Made by a program: the position numbers and the translations under genes
Assembly (NCBI GenBank): GCA_013433145.1
Contig: CM024185.1
Span: 4,600,501 to 4,664,500 of the forward strand
Direction of reading: 5' to 3'
Length of the DNA stretch: 64,000 nucleotides
Source: Ascaris suum
Taxonomy: Eukaryota; Nematoda; Chromadorea; Rhabditida; Ascarididae
The notes under the pieces: model-generated
Database searches by the model: none
What the model was told of the DNA's origin: nothing
Seen by the model: the letters and a program-made list of their open reading frames with translations, nothing else
In this document: one piece after another, positions 1 through 17,799 of the stretch
Layout: each line of letters opens with the position of its first letter
Numbering within the stretch: the stretch's first letter is position 1

Positions 1-23
1 CTCAATGATCAACAAGCTGTCGC

Positions 24-380
24 TTGAGTGATCACTTTCTGAGCGCATCACCGAAGGCTCAAAATCATCGTAGATGGCGGCAGACAATTTCATCTCTCAG
101 AATGGACCTAGAACCCTATGGACTTTTACACGTTCCTCGTCATATGTATGCACTATTACTCGCAAGTGACTTTGCGGTGATGGTCTTATGCCGCGACCAA
201 ATTCCAGCACGGCTTCAATGTTTTCTTTTCAATTCTGGCAGCCTGCAAAGTTTCATTGTGCGGACCGCATACGACACAGGCATTCCACGTTTCGGTTGTA
301 ATTCATATCTTTGCTTCAGTACAGTTGTACCCATTAGGCATAGAACCCAACTGTCCGTCGTCGTCATCATTTACCGTTAG
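24..380 (+). other. Unidentified open frame of 118 codons at window edge
   Basis: An uninterrupted frame in a stretch less AT-rich than what follows. The product begins MSDHFLSASPKAQ and is mixed hydrophilic/hydrophobic with four cysteines. I see no known domain, signal peptide or clean membrane segment. It could be an exon of a gene lying mostly to the left, a decayed coding piece, or chance in a balanced-composition stretch. A possible 3' splice site (CTCAG) lies near position 102. I do not assign a function. Confidence 0.2.
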
Positions 381-2025
381 CGCTACTTCCCACTGACCAA
401 TTGGAACCCCGCCGGAATTCAGAAACCTTTAAAGGATATGTGGGAAAAATATCGGAAGAGTAAGCAGCTTAAATTTTAGCGTCACTCATAGTGGAAGTTT
501 TCATGAATAGTCCAGATCACTACCCACTGAACTAGTTGCTTGTATAAATTTTGAACAAGAAAGGAAAAAAAGTGAGGCATTCATTTCAATAAATGCATAA
601 CTAACGCAATTGACGTAATAGAGATCAGGAAAAACGGATAGATAACGTTTCCGTAATTCGCTTTTTCACTTCCGGAAAACGTATAAAAAACAAAAAAAGT
701 CCATCTTACTGGGTTCGAAATATCTCTCCTTATTGCATAAATATTAATGACAACTATAAGTAGCGGCGAATTTTATATTTTTTTAAATGATAACTATAAT
801 TAGCGATGATTTTTAAATTTTTTGACGAGCGTATATCTTTTATTGTACCGTTTAAAAAGCTCTTTAATAATTGAAGCCAATTTAATATTCGAAACTAGGA
901 GAACACTTTCAACGTTTCGTTTAATAAACAATAATAATAATTAAATAATTAAATAAAAAAGAATAATAAAAAATAATTAAAGAATAATTTCAACGTTTAA
1001 CAAAGAAGAATTCCACTAATATTTCGACGTTTCGTTTCTAAATGAGTGGAAATATTGTCACGCTATCATATCATGAGTTGGAGTTGAGGATATTCCCTTC
1101 TACTGATCAAGTTTCATCACTTTTTTTTTCAATTTGCTGCTGCGGCTTTTGTTCATGACCTTATGCACGTTACATTGCATGACAGTCATATGTGCTCAGA
1201 CATTCACATATGTTCAGCCTTTTAAGCTTCTGTAGATACAAACGATAAAATGAATGCTGCCAATAGCGTATAGGATAGCGTTTTGTTGTAGCGTTATCTA
1301 TCCTTTTTTGGAAATTTGGATAATGCATTTTTGTCGGTTAATGCTAAAATCCATGAGTTATAAGATGAAAGATGTGTGGAATTCCTAATGGCTTCCTATT
1401 TCTTCATACTTGAATAGAACATATAAGATGGCAATAAATTAAAATTTTCAATCATGTTACAGTGATGAAACGAATTATGAATTTTCCACTCATTTTTTCT
1501 TTAAATTTAGAAAATGAGATAAATTTTATGCAAATATTCGCATTTCATTTCTTCTCGTAATCAATTTGCATTCGAATCTTTTTCATTTCAAATTTTTCGT
1601 ATTGTATTTGCATTTCTTTTCGTTTTTCAATTTTTGGGGAAAATTTTGCAAAAAAAAAAATTTTTCATATTCGAATCACTTTCATAAATATTTTTGATAA
1701 AAGTGGAAATTTTTATTATTTCTTTGTGTTGTTAAATTTTTGTACCTCTATGTAAAATTTTTTTTGCCACTATTAAGTTGTTTATTAAGTGTTGCGCTAA
1801 TTGAATAAAATTTGAAATTTTTGCATATTTATAAATATTAATATAACTTTAAAATAAAAGAATACAATTAAAAATTAGATTTTTTTTTGAGTTGAAATAT
1901 TCTATAAAAATCTTAAAAGTTTCGTTGAAAATGTCTAGGAAATTTAGGGCAATGCATTTTTGTAACTCGAGCTTATTCTTATTAAATATATTTTAGATAT
2001 TATAATTAATATTTTCTGATAGGAT
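381..2025. other. AT-rich intergenic DNA
   Basis: No gene is supported. The stretch is dominated by A and T runs and imperfect ATAATAATTAA-type repeats around 920-1010. It ends in TTTCTGATAG at 2013-2022, the probable trans-splice acceptor of the receptor gene that follows. Confidence 0.6.
2013..2022 (+). promoter_or_regulatory. Probable trans-splice acceptor of Str-type gene
   Basis: TTTCTGATAG ends three bases before ATG 2026, and no upstream coding exon is visible. The next exon boundary is a normal cis junction at 2217/2218. A spliced-leader acceptor is inferred from this position; an untranslated 5' exon is the alternative. Confidence 0.45.
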
Positions 2026-6220
<4,195 letters not shown>

Positions 6221-6233
6221 CAATCAAAAGCCG

Positions 6234-6239
6234 AATAAA
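6234..6239 (+). terminator. Poly(A) signal AATAAA of Str-type gene
   Basis: An AATAAA hexamer begins 14 bases after the TGA at 6218-6220, a usual distance for compact nematode 3' UTRs. Confidence 0.6.
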
Positions 6240-6240
6240 C

Positions 6241-9200
6241 GATCGGCGCTGAAGACGATCGGAAATAATCGATAGTCGTCTGCTTCTAACATTTTGGGAA
6301 TGTTTGTTTTATTCTGCAATAAAGAGAGCACAATAAACGCTTCAAGATAATTTCATAGCCAAATGTCGCCGAATTCCAACGATTTTCTGCTTGATTCACA
6401 TTGAAGAGAATTGAAACGTTTCATACGCTTTGAAGGTCTATAGCATTTTGTCAGTTATGTCAACGACTATATTGCTGTCACCATATATATATGATATAAG
6501 GGGACAACCTGAAATTAGCGGTAAAAAATTTCTTATGATAATGCTACTTGAAAGTTTGAATATATTTACAGCTTAACAATAGCAACTTAAATGTGTTAAC
6601 GCCGAGAATATGACCGGCCGACTGAATGTTTGTCGTTGAGAGGAAACAAATATCTGAATGCTGAAGTTGAACTGTTTTAGTGGCCTAATTTTACAAGCGT
6701 GATGATAGTGCTGCAACAAAGTATTTGTGTCATTTGGAAGTTACTAGTAATGAGAGGAAAAATTGAGTGGTACCACCGAGCCGAAAGGTTCCAGGAAAGC
6801 GATCCCCGAATATAAAGCAATCACCGGTGGGATATACCTGTGCTTGAAAGATTCATTAATAATAGATGCTAATTTAGGAAGTGATCCAGTTTTGGATGAG
6901 GTATCGTTAAACACCGAACGCTATAAAATGCTTTCTATATTTGCAATAAAAATGCCAAAGAAAAATAATATCGCAACTTCTTATAGAAATTTTCAAAAAT
7001 TTTTTGTTGCTTAAAAAATTTTTGAAAATTTTTATGAAATGGTAAAATTCAATGAAGACTCAGAAGTATATTTTCCAAAAAAAAGAATGGTTTTTTTGCA
7101 ACGGAATAATCTTTAGATGAATGAGTGCATGTTTATATGCAATAAGATGATTTCGATGCTTCGCAAGTAATCAAAAATTAGGGAAACGCATCGGTACTGA
7201 AGAAATTTAAAAATTTCCACAAAGTAAGATGCCATTTATTACAATACTAGAGAGAGCGATTATACTTTGAGTGATGGCGAATAGGCGACAAATGAATGGT
7301 GGCGAATAGACAACGAACGTTCGAATATAGCCATCTTTTATTACTGAAGCTGAAAAAAAAATTTTTTTTTTTTGAAATGATGGAAATTCACATAGAAATT
7401 CTTTTTGTTTTTAAATTCGAGAAAGAAAGAAAGTTTAGCGCAAAATAATGCAGAGGAAATTTTTAATAGTCGAACAGATTAATTGAATAATAATTCCCAT
7501 CCAATTATTTCATTATCTGTTCTCTCTATCTTCCTCTTTCTCTTCTTTCTCCTCCTTTCTGCAACATTTGGAAATTAGCAGTTTGGAAATTTGGAAATTT
7601 TGGAAAATTTGGAAATTTGGAAAAAATTTGGAAAAAAATCAACATTTGGAAATTTGGACATTAGCAGTCATTGTCTCTTTTCCATTTGCAAGCTCGTATG
7701 AGCATTGGTGTATGCGTATTGTACATACGGTATTAGTATTGGTGGCATTGCGCCAAATGTGAGCTGCACGTACAATATGGTCTTGAATGATTCCCTCATC
7801 CCTCCGGGTAAGCACTCTTTGCTGATTTTTTTTTGTTGTAAAAGTATTCCTTCAATAATGAAGCACCAGAACACGTTGTACTTCCGCTCCCCAACCACTC
7901 CTCCTCTCCCTTCCCATTCTTCCCTTCTTCCGTCCCCCCTTCTCCTCCACGCCAATTCGTGGGCAATTCTCAATCTCCCAAAAATTCATTCCAGGTAATA
8001 ATGTGTTACGGATACAATGGTGATAAAGTGATGGATGCGATCACCGGTTGCTTTCTTGGTATTGTTCTATTTAATTGCATGCTAAATCTTTGCTTTACTT
8101 CGTTGTCATTGAATTGTATTTAAGTGCCGAATTTTCTTCGTTATCATATTTCAGTAAATCACAAGTATTTGAATTTTCTGCTTGACATTCGTTATAACTC
8201 GTTTTTGTGGTTGTAGGCAATAAAAAAAATTTTTTTAAACGTCTTCTCATGATTTGCAAAAAAAAAAAAACTGAAGTCCTTTCTACTTCTCGAATAATTT
8301 TCAGCTTATAATAAATGCTATAATATTTCGTAGACTTCTATTTATTAACGTCAATTACTATTTAGAACTTAGAATTATAAACTTGAATTTAAAAATATTG
8401 AAAAGTTATTTTGTAACAATATTGAAAAAAAAATTGCTATACTTTGGAAATTAGCAGTTTATTTCGAGACATTCTCATAATGAGTGGAATCATCATAATT
8501 TTTGAGTTCTATTGGGAAATAAATAGCGCAAAAATGTTGTCTCTTTTTTTTTCTAGCATGGCAGCATTAAACTATTTGGAGAAGTGGCATGCGATTTATT
8601 TGAAGAGTATTTCAGGAATTTTTATATGTTTCTTTGATCATTGATGAAAAAAAGTTTTGACGGCTTGCTTTAAAATTTTCGAGAACAAAAAAATGCATAA
8701 ATTCGAACTAAAAATGAGTAAATAACAATGTTGGAAAAGTTCCAAATGTGAATCTCAACAGCTAATAAATATAAACGATGAAATTAAAAATTATACTAAA
8801 GGTATATTGGGCATTTTTTTTTTGCTTTAAAAAATTATATATTATCAAAATTTTCAAAGGAAGTTATGCTCTGATAGCATATCATTTATTAGTCAACTCA
8901 GTGAGACAATGAATACCATAAATAATTTGTCAATGAAAATATCCAACGATGTCTGCAAAAAAAAAAATGCTCGAATGTTATTAAGGTAATAAATAAGAAA
9001 TTTTAATCCTCATTCTTTCCTCTCACCTTCTCTTTAATTCCTTTCCTTTTCATTCACAACTTCGAAATTCCCACTTGTTAGCTCACCTATAATTTTCAGG
9101 TAATTTTATATGTAGACGTTCTGAATAGCGATATAATTAAAGCAATTTTGAAATGATAGTGGAAAAAGATGTACGCAAATAATAATAAATAATATTTGAA

Positions 9201-11991
9201 TTTTGATACGGAACACTATGAGGATAAGTAGATAATGAAGTTTGAATTTTTTTTTTTTTTGCTCGATGAATTTTATGAAATGATGTGCACATTTGCATTC
9301 TATTTATGCTCAAATAAGTTTCGATCTCAAAAGTGAACGCCCCTTCTCCTCTCCCGTGCTCCTATATTCACCCCCCCCTCCTCATTGCTTCCCCTCTCCC
9401 TCCACCCAAGATACGACACTTTCACTAAAAGGTGCTAAAGGTATAAAGCAATGCTATATATTATGAACGATAAATGCTCGAGCGTCTTAACAAATTCGGC
9501 AGAGAAATTTTGATGATGGAAAAAAAAGTAATATTGATTTGTTCATTTGACGCTTTCCTAAGTAAGCCAATCAATCGATATATTACTATTTAGTTATTCC
9601 AGTAAGTAATTAGATATGTTGATTATTTTTAATTATGTTAATTATGCTATTATAATTTTATTAATTAAATAATTAGACATGTTGATTATTACGCTATTAA
9701 ATAACGAAAGATTTCCGTTATTAAATGTTATCATTGAATTATCCAAATAAATTTCACCAATATCAATAGTGATATGATGAATAATTACTCGTCAACATCA
9801 ACAATAATAAACAATAAAAGAAGAAATAATATTCAATAAATAATAAATACAGCTAAACGGTGAATTTCGCCCAAATTATCGTATATTTTGCCAATTTACC
9901 GGTTATTTACCGGTTTGTCGACTATTTCCGGAATAGTATAGTCAAAACAGATACAATGTGTGAATTAACTATTCATCTGAAATATGTAAAGGTGGCTCTT
10001 TTTCGTTCACTTCCTCCATCTCATTTTTTTCAAAAAAAAAAAAAAAAACTAGTAGGAAGCAGTAGTTTGTACTGACTGAGAATGTCAGTAGTACAAAATA
10101 AAGGCTACATTTTCATTTGGTGATAATAAGAGATTCGTTCATAGAATTATCGAGAAAAAAAGACGTAGAGAGATGCACAATGCCGTTGACATGAATTTAG
10201 TTAAGCGGTTGCAATGGAAGTTCACTTAAAATAAGTTTTATAACCGTCGAATACTGATTCAAATTCAATTTTCAGTTTATCTACTCTCATTTCAAAAGAA
10301 TTTCGTCATTCATTTCGACGCTTTTAGTCGAAACATTTTCGAACGTATACGAAATGACGGTGAAATGAAGACCCAGTTTACCGCAGAGGTGTTACATGAG
10401 AGGCTCTCTTAAATACTGTACTGAAATAGCAACCCACCCACCTAACCCCTCCTCCTCCAACCCCCCTTTCTCACTCCAACTAATCTAACCCATTTCTAAC
10501 AGACATTATTTGAATTGTCTCTTAGAAATGGAACAATACCTAATACAACAAACAACATAAAACACTTTCCAAATGAATATGCTAAATAAATCTATTATCG
10601 TATTCATATTGGTAAAAATGATTGACGAAGATAACGTGAAAGATTGCTTCATAATCTCTTTGACTTGTTTAATTTGTAGTTGATTTGAATGCATTTCGAG
10701 GAAATTGCAATTCTAATTTCCTTTCCTAAAAGCGTATTGTGGATTTAATAAATAATAACCACTGAAAATGAAGAAAAAAAGAAGAAAAATATTAATGCAA
10801 CTAGAAAAATGAAATCCTTTCAATATTTTGTTTTAAATTAGAATTTATAATAATCAAAAATTTTCATTATGCCAATCAAAGTTGGTAATTTTTTCAATTT
10901 TATATTCTATTAAAAAAAAGATTTTAAAAAAAATTCAGTTCGAAAAATTATGAAAATGAAAAACATTAATAAGATTATTTTATAATGAATGATCGTAAAA
11001 GCAAAAAAAAAAGAGAGAGAGAATAACATAAGTAACAATTCGCTAAAAATTATTCTCGTTGAGTTGAAAAAAAAAAGAGAAATTGAAAAATCGCTTTAAA
11101 ATTTAATTTTCACATCGATAAATTCGAAAACTTTTTTTCCTTTTTTTTTTGAAAATGAAGAAAAAAAATGCAAATCCATGCGACCATATATTCATATTTT
11201 TAATGAGCATATTTTTATTAGAGAAGAGAAAACTCGTGCAATCTTTAAGAAAACAAAAAAAAAATTTTTTTAAATTTTTAGAATTCGACCGAATTGAATT
11301 TTATTAGAGTACTGCTAAAAAAATAAATTTTAAGACATATTTTAGCAATTAAAAAAAAAGTTTGAAGAAAAAAAAAGCAAATTTCAGGTTGTTTCCTATT
11401 TTAGTGAAATAATTGCGCCTCAATTTAACTCATTTTAGTCTATCATATATATCGCAACTGAATATGCATAAATTTGTATTTTATGAAGAGAAGCCATCGT
11501 GTGGATGTTTCCTCTTCATGATGAAGTATAATCGTGCTCGTTTCATTTCATTCAGATGTATCCATTCATATTAGAATGCACAATAGTAATGCTTTCATCT
11601 TTGATATTACCTCATCAAAAAATTGAAAAAAATTTCCACCTTACTAAATGTCACCATTAATATTTTTTAAGGTTTGAGATTGTTCGATTAAAAAAAAATT
11701 TTTTTTTCTTAACATTTCACGAAAATTTAAAAATTCCGAATAAATTTTCGAGAAAAATACAAAGAAATAACAAAAATATTTCATGAGATTGATAAAATGT
11801 TTGAAAAAAAAACACGAAAAAATTGCAAACAATTTAAATCAATGCTTAATTATTATTGTAATAGAGAGAATTTTTGCGTCATCGTTGATAGTCTCATCTC
11901 ATACTTTCAGTGAATATTTATTTGATTCAGCATAAAACTTTGTTATCATATCTAATAACTGATATAATTATAGCACTAATACTGATGACCT
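6241..11991. other. AT-rich intergenic DNA without a supported gene
   Basis: A frame at 6763-7014 (SGTTEPKGSRKAIPEYK...) ends at a possible donor (GAG|gtatcg, 6900) but has no recognisable partner exon. Overlapping frames on both strands at 7668-7998 cross a pyrimidine tract; a strong donor-like CCGG|gtaagc lies at 7808, again without a convincing reading. The rest is homopolymer-rich, with pyrimidine tracts at about 9341-9410 and 10431-10480. Confidence 0.5.
7565..7664 (+). repeat. Degenerate TTTGGAAA-type tandem repeat
   Basis: Variants of TTTGGAAA(T) run head to tail about ten times. The first copies read TTTGGAAATTAGCAGTTT, and the same 18-mer recurs once at about 8450-8467, so the unit has also moved or been copied nearby. 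Confidence 0.7.
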
Positions 11992-14674
11992 ATGACAATG
12001 CTATTGATTTACGAAATGCTTTATGGTAATGTCATGTCTGTAACTACAAACTTATGCTTGCAACTTGTCCATTTATCCGATAATTTCGAAATGGAAAGCA
12101 TTCAGTTTAAGCTAACGAAACGTGATCGTGAATATATAGGTCATTGGCAACTTTCCAACAAGTCAGGTGCTAAAAAATTTGCATTTATTTGATACTGGTC
12201 GAATTTTTATTTTACAAATGTCGAGTCATAGAAAAATAAGTTTTTTTTTTTTTTAAATGGAAAGTTTTTACGATCAATCGGGATCAATAGAAAATTGAAA
12301 GTCATTTCTTCTGAATTTTTTTTTTCATTAGCCACTCATGGAAATGATTGATGAAATGGAGTGAATTTTGAAGGCGCCCATATCTTTGTTGTAATGAGTC
12401 AAATCTGCTTAAGCACAATTTTACTAAGTGAAATTCCAATTTTCCGAAAATATTCAAAAACATTTCTATATTCTCAACTTTAACTTTAATTTATATTTAT
12501 GAACTTTGTGGGAATTTTTCACGACATTAAATATGAAAAGAAATTTGAATATTCTAGTTTCCTCTCATTCGATAATGAAATTCGATTTGCATCTAAATGA
12601 CTTTAGCTTGAGAAAAAAAAATTTCCAACTTTTTTACTTCTGCAATCTCGCCTAACTCTATTCTGTTTTTTTTTGTTGTTTTTAGCACTAATTTTTTTAG
12701 CTTTCATAGTTGAGCTGAATAAAAACTTATCCGATACTTTCACTTAGGTAGATGGATGAGAGATGCAAATCATGATGGAGCACTTGTCACCATTCCGGTC
12801 ACTGTATGCTTACTAGACTTCTTCCGATAGATATAAGAATCTGAATTGAATCGAACTCGAATTGAATTGAACTGAAATTCAATAGTTAATTTTGAATTGA
12901 AATTATAAATTTTTATTGAAATAATAAATTTCATTGAAATATTTTTTTTACTATTTCTCCCCATCCTTTATAATGTTGTATTTTTCTATATTTTTATGCA
13001 TTTTTTTTGGCAGCTTATTTAGATTTTATTTTGCATAAATCAATTTTCAATTTTGAAAAATTTCCCATCATAATATCTTTCGTCAAATAATCCCAGAAAT
13101 GATCTTTGATCTTCGTAAAAATTATTTACCAATATCGATTTCAATTCATAAGGAAATCCTCTATTAGTTACTCTTGCTCTACGATATATTTCATTGTTGA
13201 CAAGCCTGATAAGCTATCTTGATAAGCTAATTTGATGTATGATAACAGCAATAGTTTTCACCAGTATATTCTTTAACACAAACAGTAATTTCGATTTTTA
13301 TAAAACTATAGTATGATCCTTACATAATTTTTAAACTTTATAACCGCTGTAAAAGTTATTTTTCACCAATTTTTACTGAATTGAGTCGAACGAAAAACGA
13401 GTCATTTTTCTATTCATATTACTTCTTTTTTAAATTAATAAATACTTATTTATTTATTAATAAAGTTGTATCGGAGTGAAAAAATGGCAATAAAACATAA
13501 ACGAAGTGATGCCAAGTAGACTAACAACTTGATAGATGAGGCTACAATAAAATAAAACTACATGAAATATATCGAGGAGGTAAAAGAGGAATTGCCTGAC
13601 TCATAACGGATTTTGAAAAACGAAGGCGTCCTTATTCGGGTACTAGTACTGTTGGATGCTATGAGCTATACTGAGTTGTTGTATGCGAAAATTAGCCGCA
13701 ATTGACGCGGCAAACGATGAACAAATAAACGTCGCATCAATGAAGTTGCACTTTGGAGAGTTAAAGAAAACACTCACTTATAATTCAACGCTTAGGAAAT
13801 ATTAATTTGGATCAATGTAAACGATGATTTAAAATTCAAATCGACATGCAAATATTCCTGAGGAAAAAAACTTACAAAAAAAAAACGTATTTTAAAGATT
13901 GCTATAGATGTAAGAAGTGGATTCTAGCTGTCAATAATCTGATACATCTGATAAGTTGTCAATAATTTTTTGATTATCTAAGAATTGAGAAATAAGCACT
14001 ACTAATGAACGATGGAAGATTATGAGTGGAATATATTCTATAATTTTCATGAATGTACGAAAAAATTCACTGAGTTTTTAGATCAGCCTCATAATTAACT
14101 AAATTTTTAAAAAAATATTAAAATTCCTAAAATAAAGCGAGCATATAGCAATAATTCAGAATTACTCATTTTCTAATGAATTATAAATAGAAATTTTCAT
14201 TTAGATTGATATGATATTAGAGAAATAACGAAGTATATTCGATGAAAGAATATTTATAAGTTTTGAATCGTCCCTCGCAATCTCCCCTATCCTCTCCCCG
14301 TCCCCCCCCTTCCCCCCCCCCCCCCCCACCAAAGTCATCGCTTTTGCAAAAAAAAAGCAACAAAATATTTTTGCTTTAAAAACTATATCATTGCTATTCT
14401 GCTATTCTTTAGAAGGAATCAATAACACTGGCCAGCAGCCAATTTTTATCACCGATAAAATTCTTCAAGCCTTATTTTTTTGGATACGATCGATATATTT
14501 TCAGGTTACACCAGCGTTCTCCAATCAGCCAAAACTTGTGTGGAAAAGACGACTAGTGGGGAATGGATGAATGGTGCATTGTGTAACGGTGATGAATGGT
14601 GGCAATCTTTTTATCGCAAAAAGAATGAAAAAATTGCATTCGATTATACTCGAGTTAAAGAATATTATGAGTGA
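11992..14674 (+). CDS. Possible two-exon gene of unknown function
   Basis: Two exon-like pieces fit together. Piece 1 (11992-12166) ends LTKRDREYIGHWQLSNKS with a G left over before gtgcta. Piece 2 (14505-14674) follows TATATTTTCAG and reads GYTSVLQSAKTCVEKT, later ALCNGDEWWQSFYRKKNEK, then stops. The G plus GT completes Gly in frame, giving a hypothetical 114 residues with three cysteines. The composition is hydrophilic and W/Y-containing, unlike the K/F/N/I-rich chance frames nearby. I do not recognise the family. The 2.3 kb intron, plain donor and possibly missing 5' exons keep confidence low. An alternative 3' exon may lie at 15791. Confidence 0.3.
14312..14327. repeat. Poly(C) run in a pyrimidine tract
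   Basis: Sixteen consecutive C close a pyrimidine-rich stretch starting near 14270. It is one of many such tracts in the window. Confidence 0.95.
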
Positions 14675-15790
14675 AATATTGCAATTTTTGAAATTTTTTA
14701 AAAAATATGGCTCGTTAAATATTTCTGATTTTCAGCCAGAAAAGTGCTTTATAATGCAATGATATTGTATGAGTGAATGATGCTACATGAATGCGGCAAT
14801 TGAAGAGTCACGATGATGCACACTTTCAATACACCTGTGCTATCATTTTTTTTGAATACGTTGATCTGTAATCAATCGATAATGTACGAAAATATAAGAG
14901 AAAATATAAAATTTAAAAACGAAAGGTTTAAAAAATGATAGAAAAATGAAAAGGAAAAAAATCAAAAGATGCATATATCATTCGAGACGAGAAAATTATT
15001 CAACATACAAATAACGATGATCATCATGGAACAATTGATCATTAGAACAAAATGAAAAAAAAAGATTCACGAATAAAAAAGAAATATTTTACCAGTAGAA
15101 GAGAAAATTTCAATTTCAAAAAAAACTGAAATTTTTCAAAATCAATAAATTTATCATTGAAAATAAATTCTCTTATCATTTTATCATTGAAAAAAAAAAG
15201 AAGAGCTAATTTTTAGTTTTTTTTTAAAGAGCCATTAAGGTGTGAAAAATTTTCTTCTTTCATCATAAGTTAGAAAATAAACAACTTATGATATATCGAT
15301 ATATATCAGCTTTGATATAATGATTTGGCTATTGTTTATGATCCATACACATCAAAATGATCCAAATAATAAAGGAATTTCCACTATGATCAACTATGAT
15401 CAATCTCAAGGTTACCAAAGAGCAAAGATCAAATTTTGAGTAAACTTTTACCTTTGCCTTCAGAGCCGAAAACTTCCTCTTGAGATATTCTAGCATAAAT
15501 TGTTCTCAGTTAAGCCGAATATTGTCGAGAATTTATTTCATAAACTTCGCATAGAACTTCCTCCATGTTTTTCGTTTCATTGTTAAATCGATCCGCAAAA
15601 ACATTATTATGCTAAATTCTGATGCGTCAATATGCATATTTGCAAATTAATTAGAGATAATATTTAAATTTTTTAATAATTAATAAATATATTGCTAACG
15701 TTAAGTGAAGTGAAATATAATTGTTACAAAGGAGAGAGGGGTGTCCAATAAGAAACTCATATATATGTTCTTTTTACAGCTTTTTTTCAG

Positions 15791-15933
15791 CATTTTTGCA
15801 ACCGGTCGGCCTGGTTTATGGCAGAATCCTCGTTAACTGGGGCGCAGAAACGTTCGCTAATATTTGCCGAATGATTCATCTCAATGCCGCTCGTCGTGTT
15901 AACGAAAACAAAAAATTACGCCGTATGGTTTAA
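15791..15933 (+). other. Exon-like segment, possible terminal exon
   Basis: It follows a strong acceptor (TTTTTTTCAG, 15781-15790). From phase 1 it reads FLQPVGLVYGRILVNW, then ANICRMIHLNAARRVNENKK, and a TAA stop at 15931-15933. The other five frames are closed or poor. Codon content looks coding, but I cannot name the family. It requires the same incoming phase as the exon at 14505, so it could be an alternative last exon of that gene, or the end of a separate gene with unseen upstream exons. Confidence 0.3.
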
Positions 15934-16458
15934 ACTGGAGTTCAGTGTCTTCGCTTACACTATCCAAACTGGAAGCAAGTGATTTTGCGATGTTTTTTTG
16001 CATGAAAAAATTTGAGCTTTGTATAGGTTTATTGAATTTAACAAGAGGTCGCATTCTTTACTGCTTATTTATTCGAAGAAATTCGATTTCCACTTCTAAA
16101 CTGTTAGCGCTGAAAAAAAAACGAACAAAATTATGCGAAAATTTTCTCACAATTAAAAAAAAAACTTAATGATCACTTCATAAATTTGTAAAAATTCTTG
16201 AAAAAAAAACTGGAAATTTTAGAAAAAATACCCGTGGGGAAATTTTAAAATAAACTATTCGAAGCGGCAAATTAAAAATATTTTTTGAAAAAAAAAGAAT
16301 ATTAAATGGTTGTTGCTTTAAATTGCCCCCCCCCCCCAAAAAAAAAAATTGTTAAACATATTTAAATTTAATGAGTTAGAACTCATAATAAATGTTAAGT
16401 CTTTATCCATACGACCTTAAAATGTCTTTATTTTCGAGAACTTCTTCACCTTGACCAG

Positions 16459-16954
16459 GTAAGTCTTGAACTGATTCGTGATACGATTTGCCATCTCTTA
16501 ATCGTTTTTTTAACGCTCTTTGCGTAAGGTGTTGTGTTTGTGCATTCGACTTGTTTCGCCTAATGGTCGTTTATCACACACGCATACGTGCCACTTTTCA
16601 ATATCTTCATTGACGCACATCTTCTTCAATTATTCGCCATTGTTGAAGGTAACGAATTTATTCCCATCTATTTCGTTTCATATTTCTAGATTTTTGTTTT
16701 GAGAATATTTCTGATTTATTTGGGGTTTTTTTTGCTATTGAAGTAATATTAGTATTTTTGCAAGTGCTATAAGCATCGTTTATATCATCATATTGTCGTT
16801 TACTTTTATTGCCTTTTTTCTCAATTATTCATTTGATCTATCAGAGGTGGAGGAATCTCACCGACCTCATCTGGCCTTATCGAGTCATTCGTCTATTATC
16901 GTTTTTGATGACTTTTTTTTTCAATTCTTTTTTGAAGTCGTCTTTTTTTCTTAA
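16459..16954 (+). other. Possible two-exon membrane segment, unidentified
   Basis: A segment at 16459-16523 (VSLELIRDTICHLLIVFL...) ends at a GC|gtaagg donor in phase 2. A segment at 16765-16954, after TTTTTGCAAG, restores the frame as Ala. It reads a hydrophobic helix (SIVYIIILSFTFIAFFLNY), then SFDLSEVEESHRPHLALSS and a TAA that abuts AATAAA (16954-16959). However, the sequence at 16459 (CCAG|gtaagt) is itself a perfect donor, so the first piece may be intronic. The identity is unknown and the match may be chance. Confidence 0.2.
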
Positions 16955-17799
16955 ATAAAAAATATTAATGAAATTAATGAAAGATGGATGAATTGTTTCG
17001 ATGAATCATCCCTCTATATTCTATTTCCATTTAATATCTTTATTGAAAAAAAAATTTAAAATGCAAATATGGAAAATATTTTTCTTATATAAATTCATTA
17101 TTGAATTATTCTTATACATTCTTAATAATTAAATTACATTGAAAATAATTTCTAAATTCAGAATCATTTATAATTTCCATTGAATTTAATTTAGAGTAAT
17201 TGAATGTAATTCAAAATGAATTCAATTCATATTTTTGGGGATATTATTTATTTATTTAGTTTATTATTTAATAATCTCTAAAATATGCATATAGTGAATA
17301 TTTCATTATTGTTGATTAAATAGTTTAAATGATAAAATAGAAAATTAATATTAGAATGAGAAATTATATTGCTAGAGAAAGAATGCAATAATGGTTATTT
17401 ATGCGTTGAGTTTTTTTTTTTTTTGCTTTGTTTTGATGAAAAATAAATAACTAAATGGGAAAATGCATCAACGAATCAGGCACGATATGCGCTCTTTTTA
17501 AATTGATTGCCTACTTTAAAGTTCAGGAGAACTTTAACTCGCTATTCTTATTCGCCTCATTTTTTTTCTGCTCCTAATATTAAAATGAAACAAATTGAAC
17601 AATCCTGATTCGTAGAAATTAAAAACGCATCAATACGATATTCACATAAATAGAATTAAAAAATGCAAAGAAAAGCAATTAAATTAATGAAACTCGAAGA
17701 TATGAAAAAGGAACGAATACGAGGAATAAAATAAGAATGGAATGCTTATGCTATTCACTAGACAAAATCAGAAAGGGCACTCAGATCAAATAAATTAAG
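16955..17799. other. AT-rich DNA, nothing recognised
   Basis: Long A/T runs and ATTAAT-type motifs. No exon-like frame or repeat family is evident on either strand. Confidence 0.5.

Noticed and set aside
7668..7998. About 100-codon frames on both strands
   Set aside because: Both cross a pyrimidine/purine tract, neither shows a domain, and neither has a consistent splice partner.
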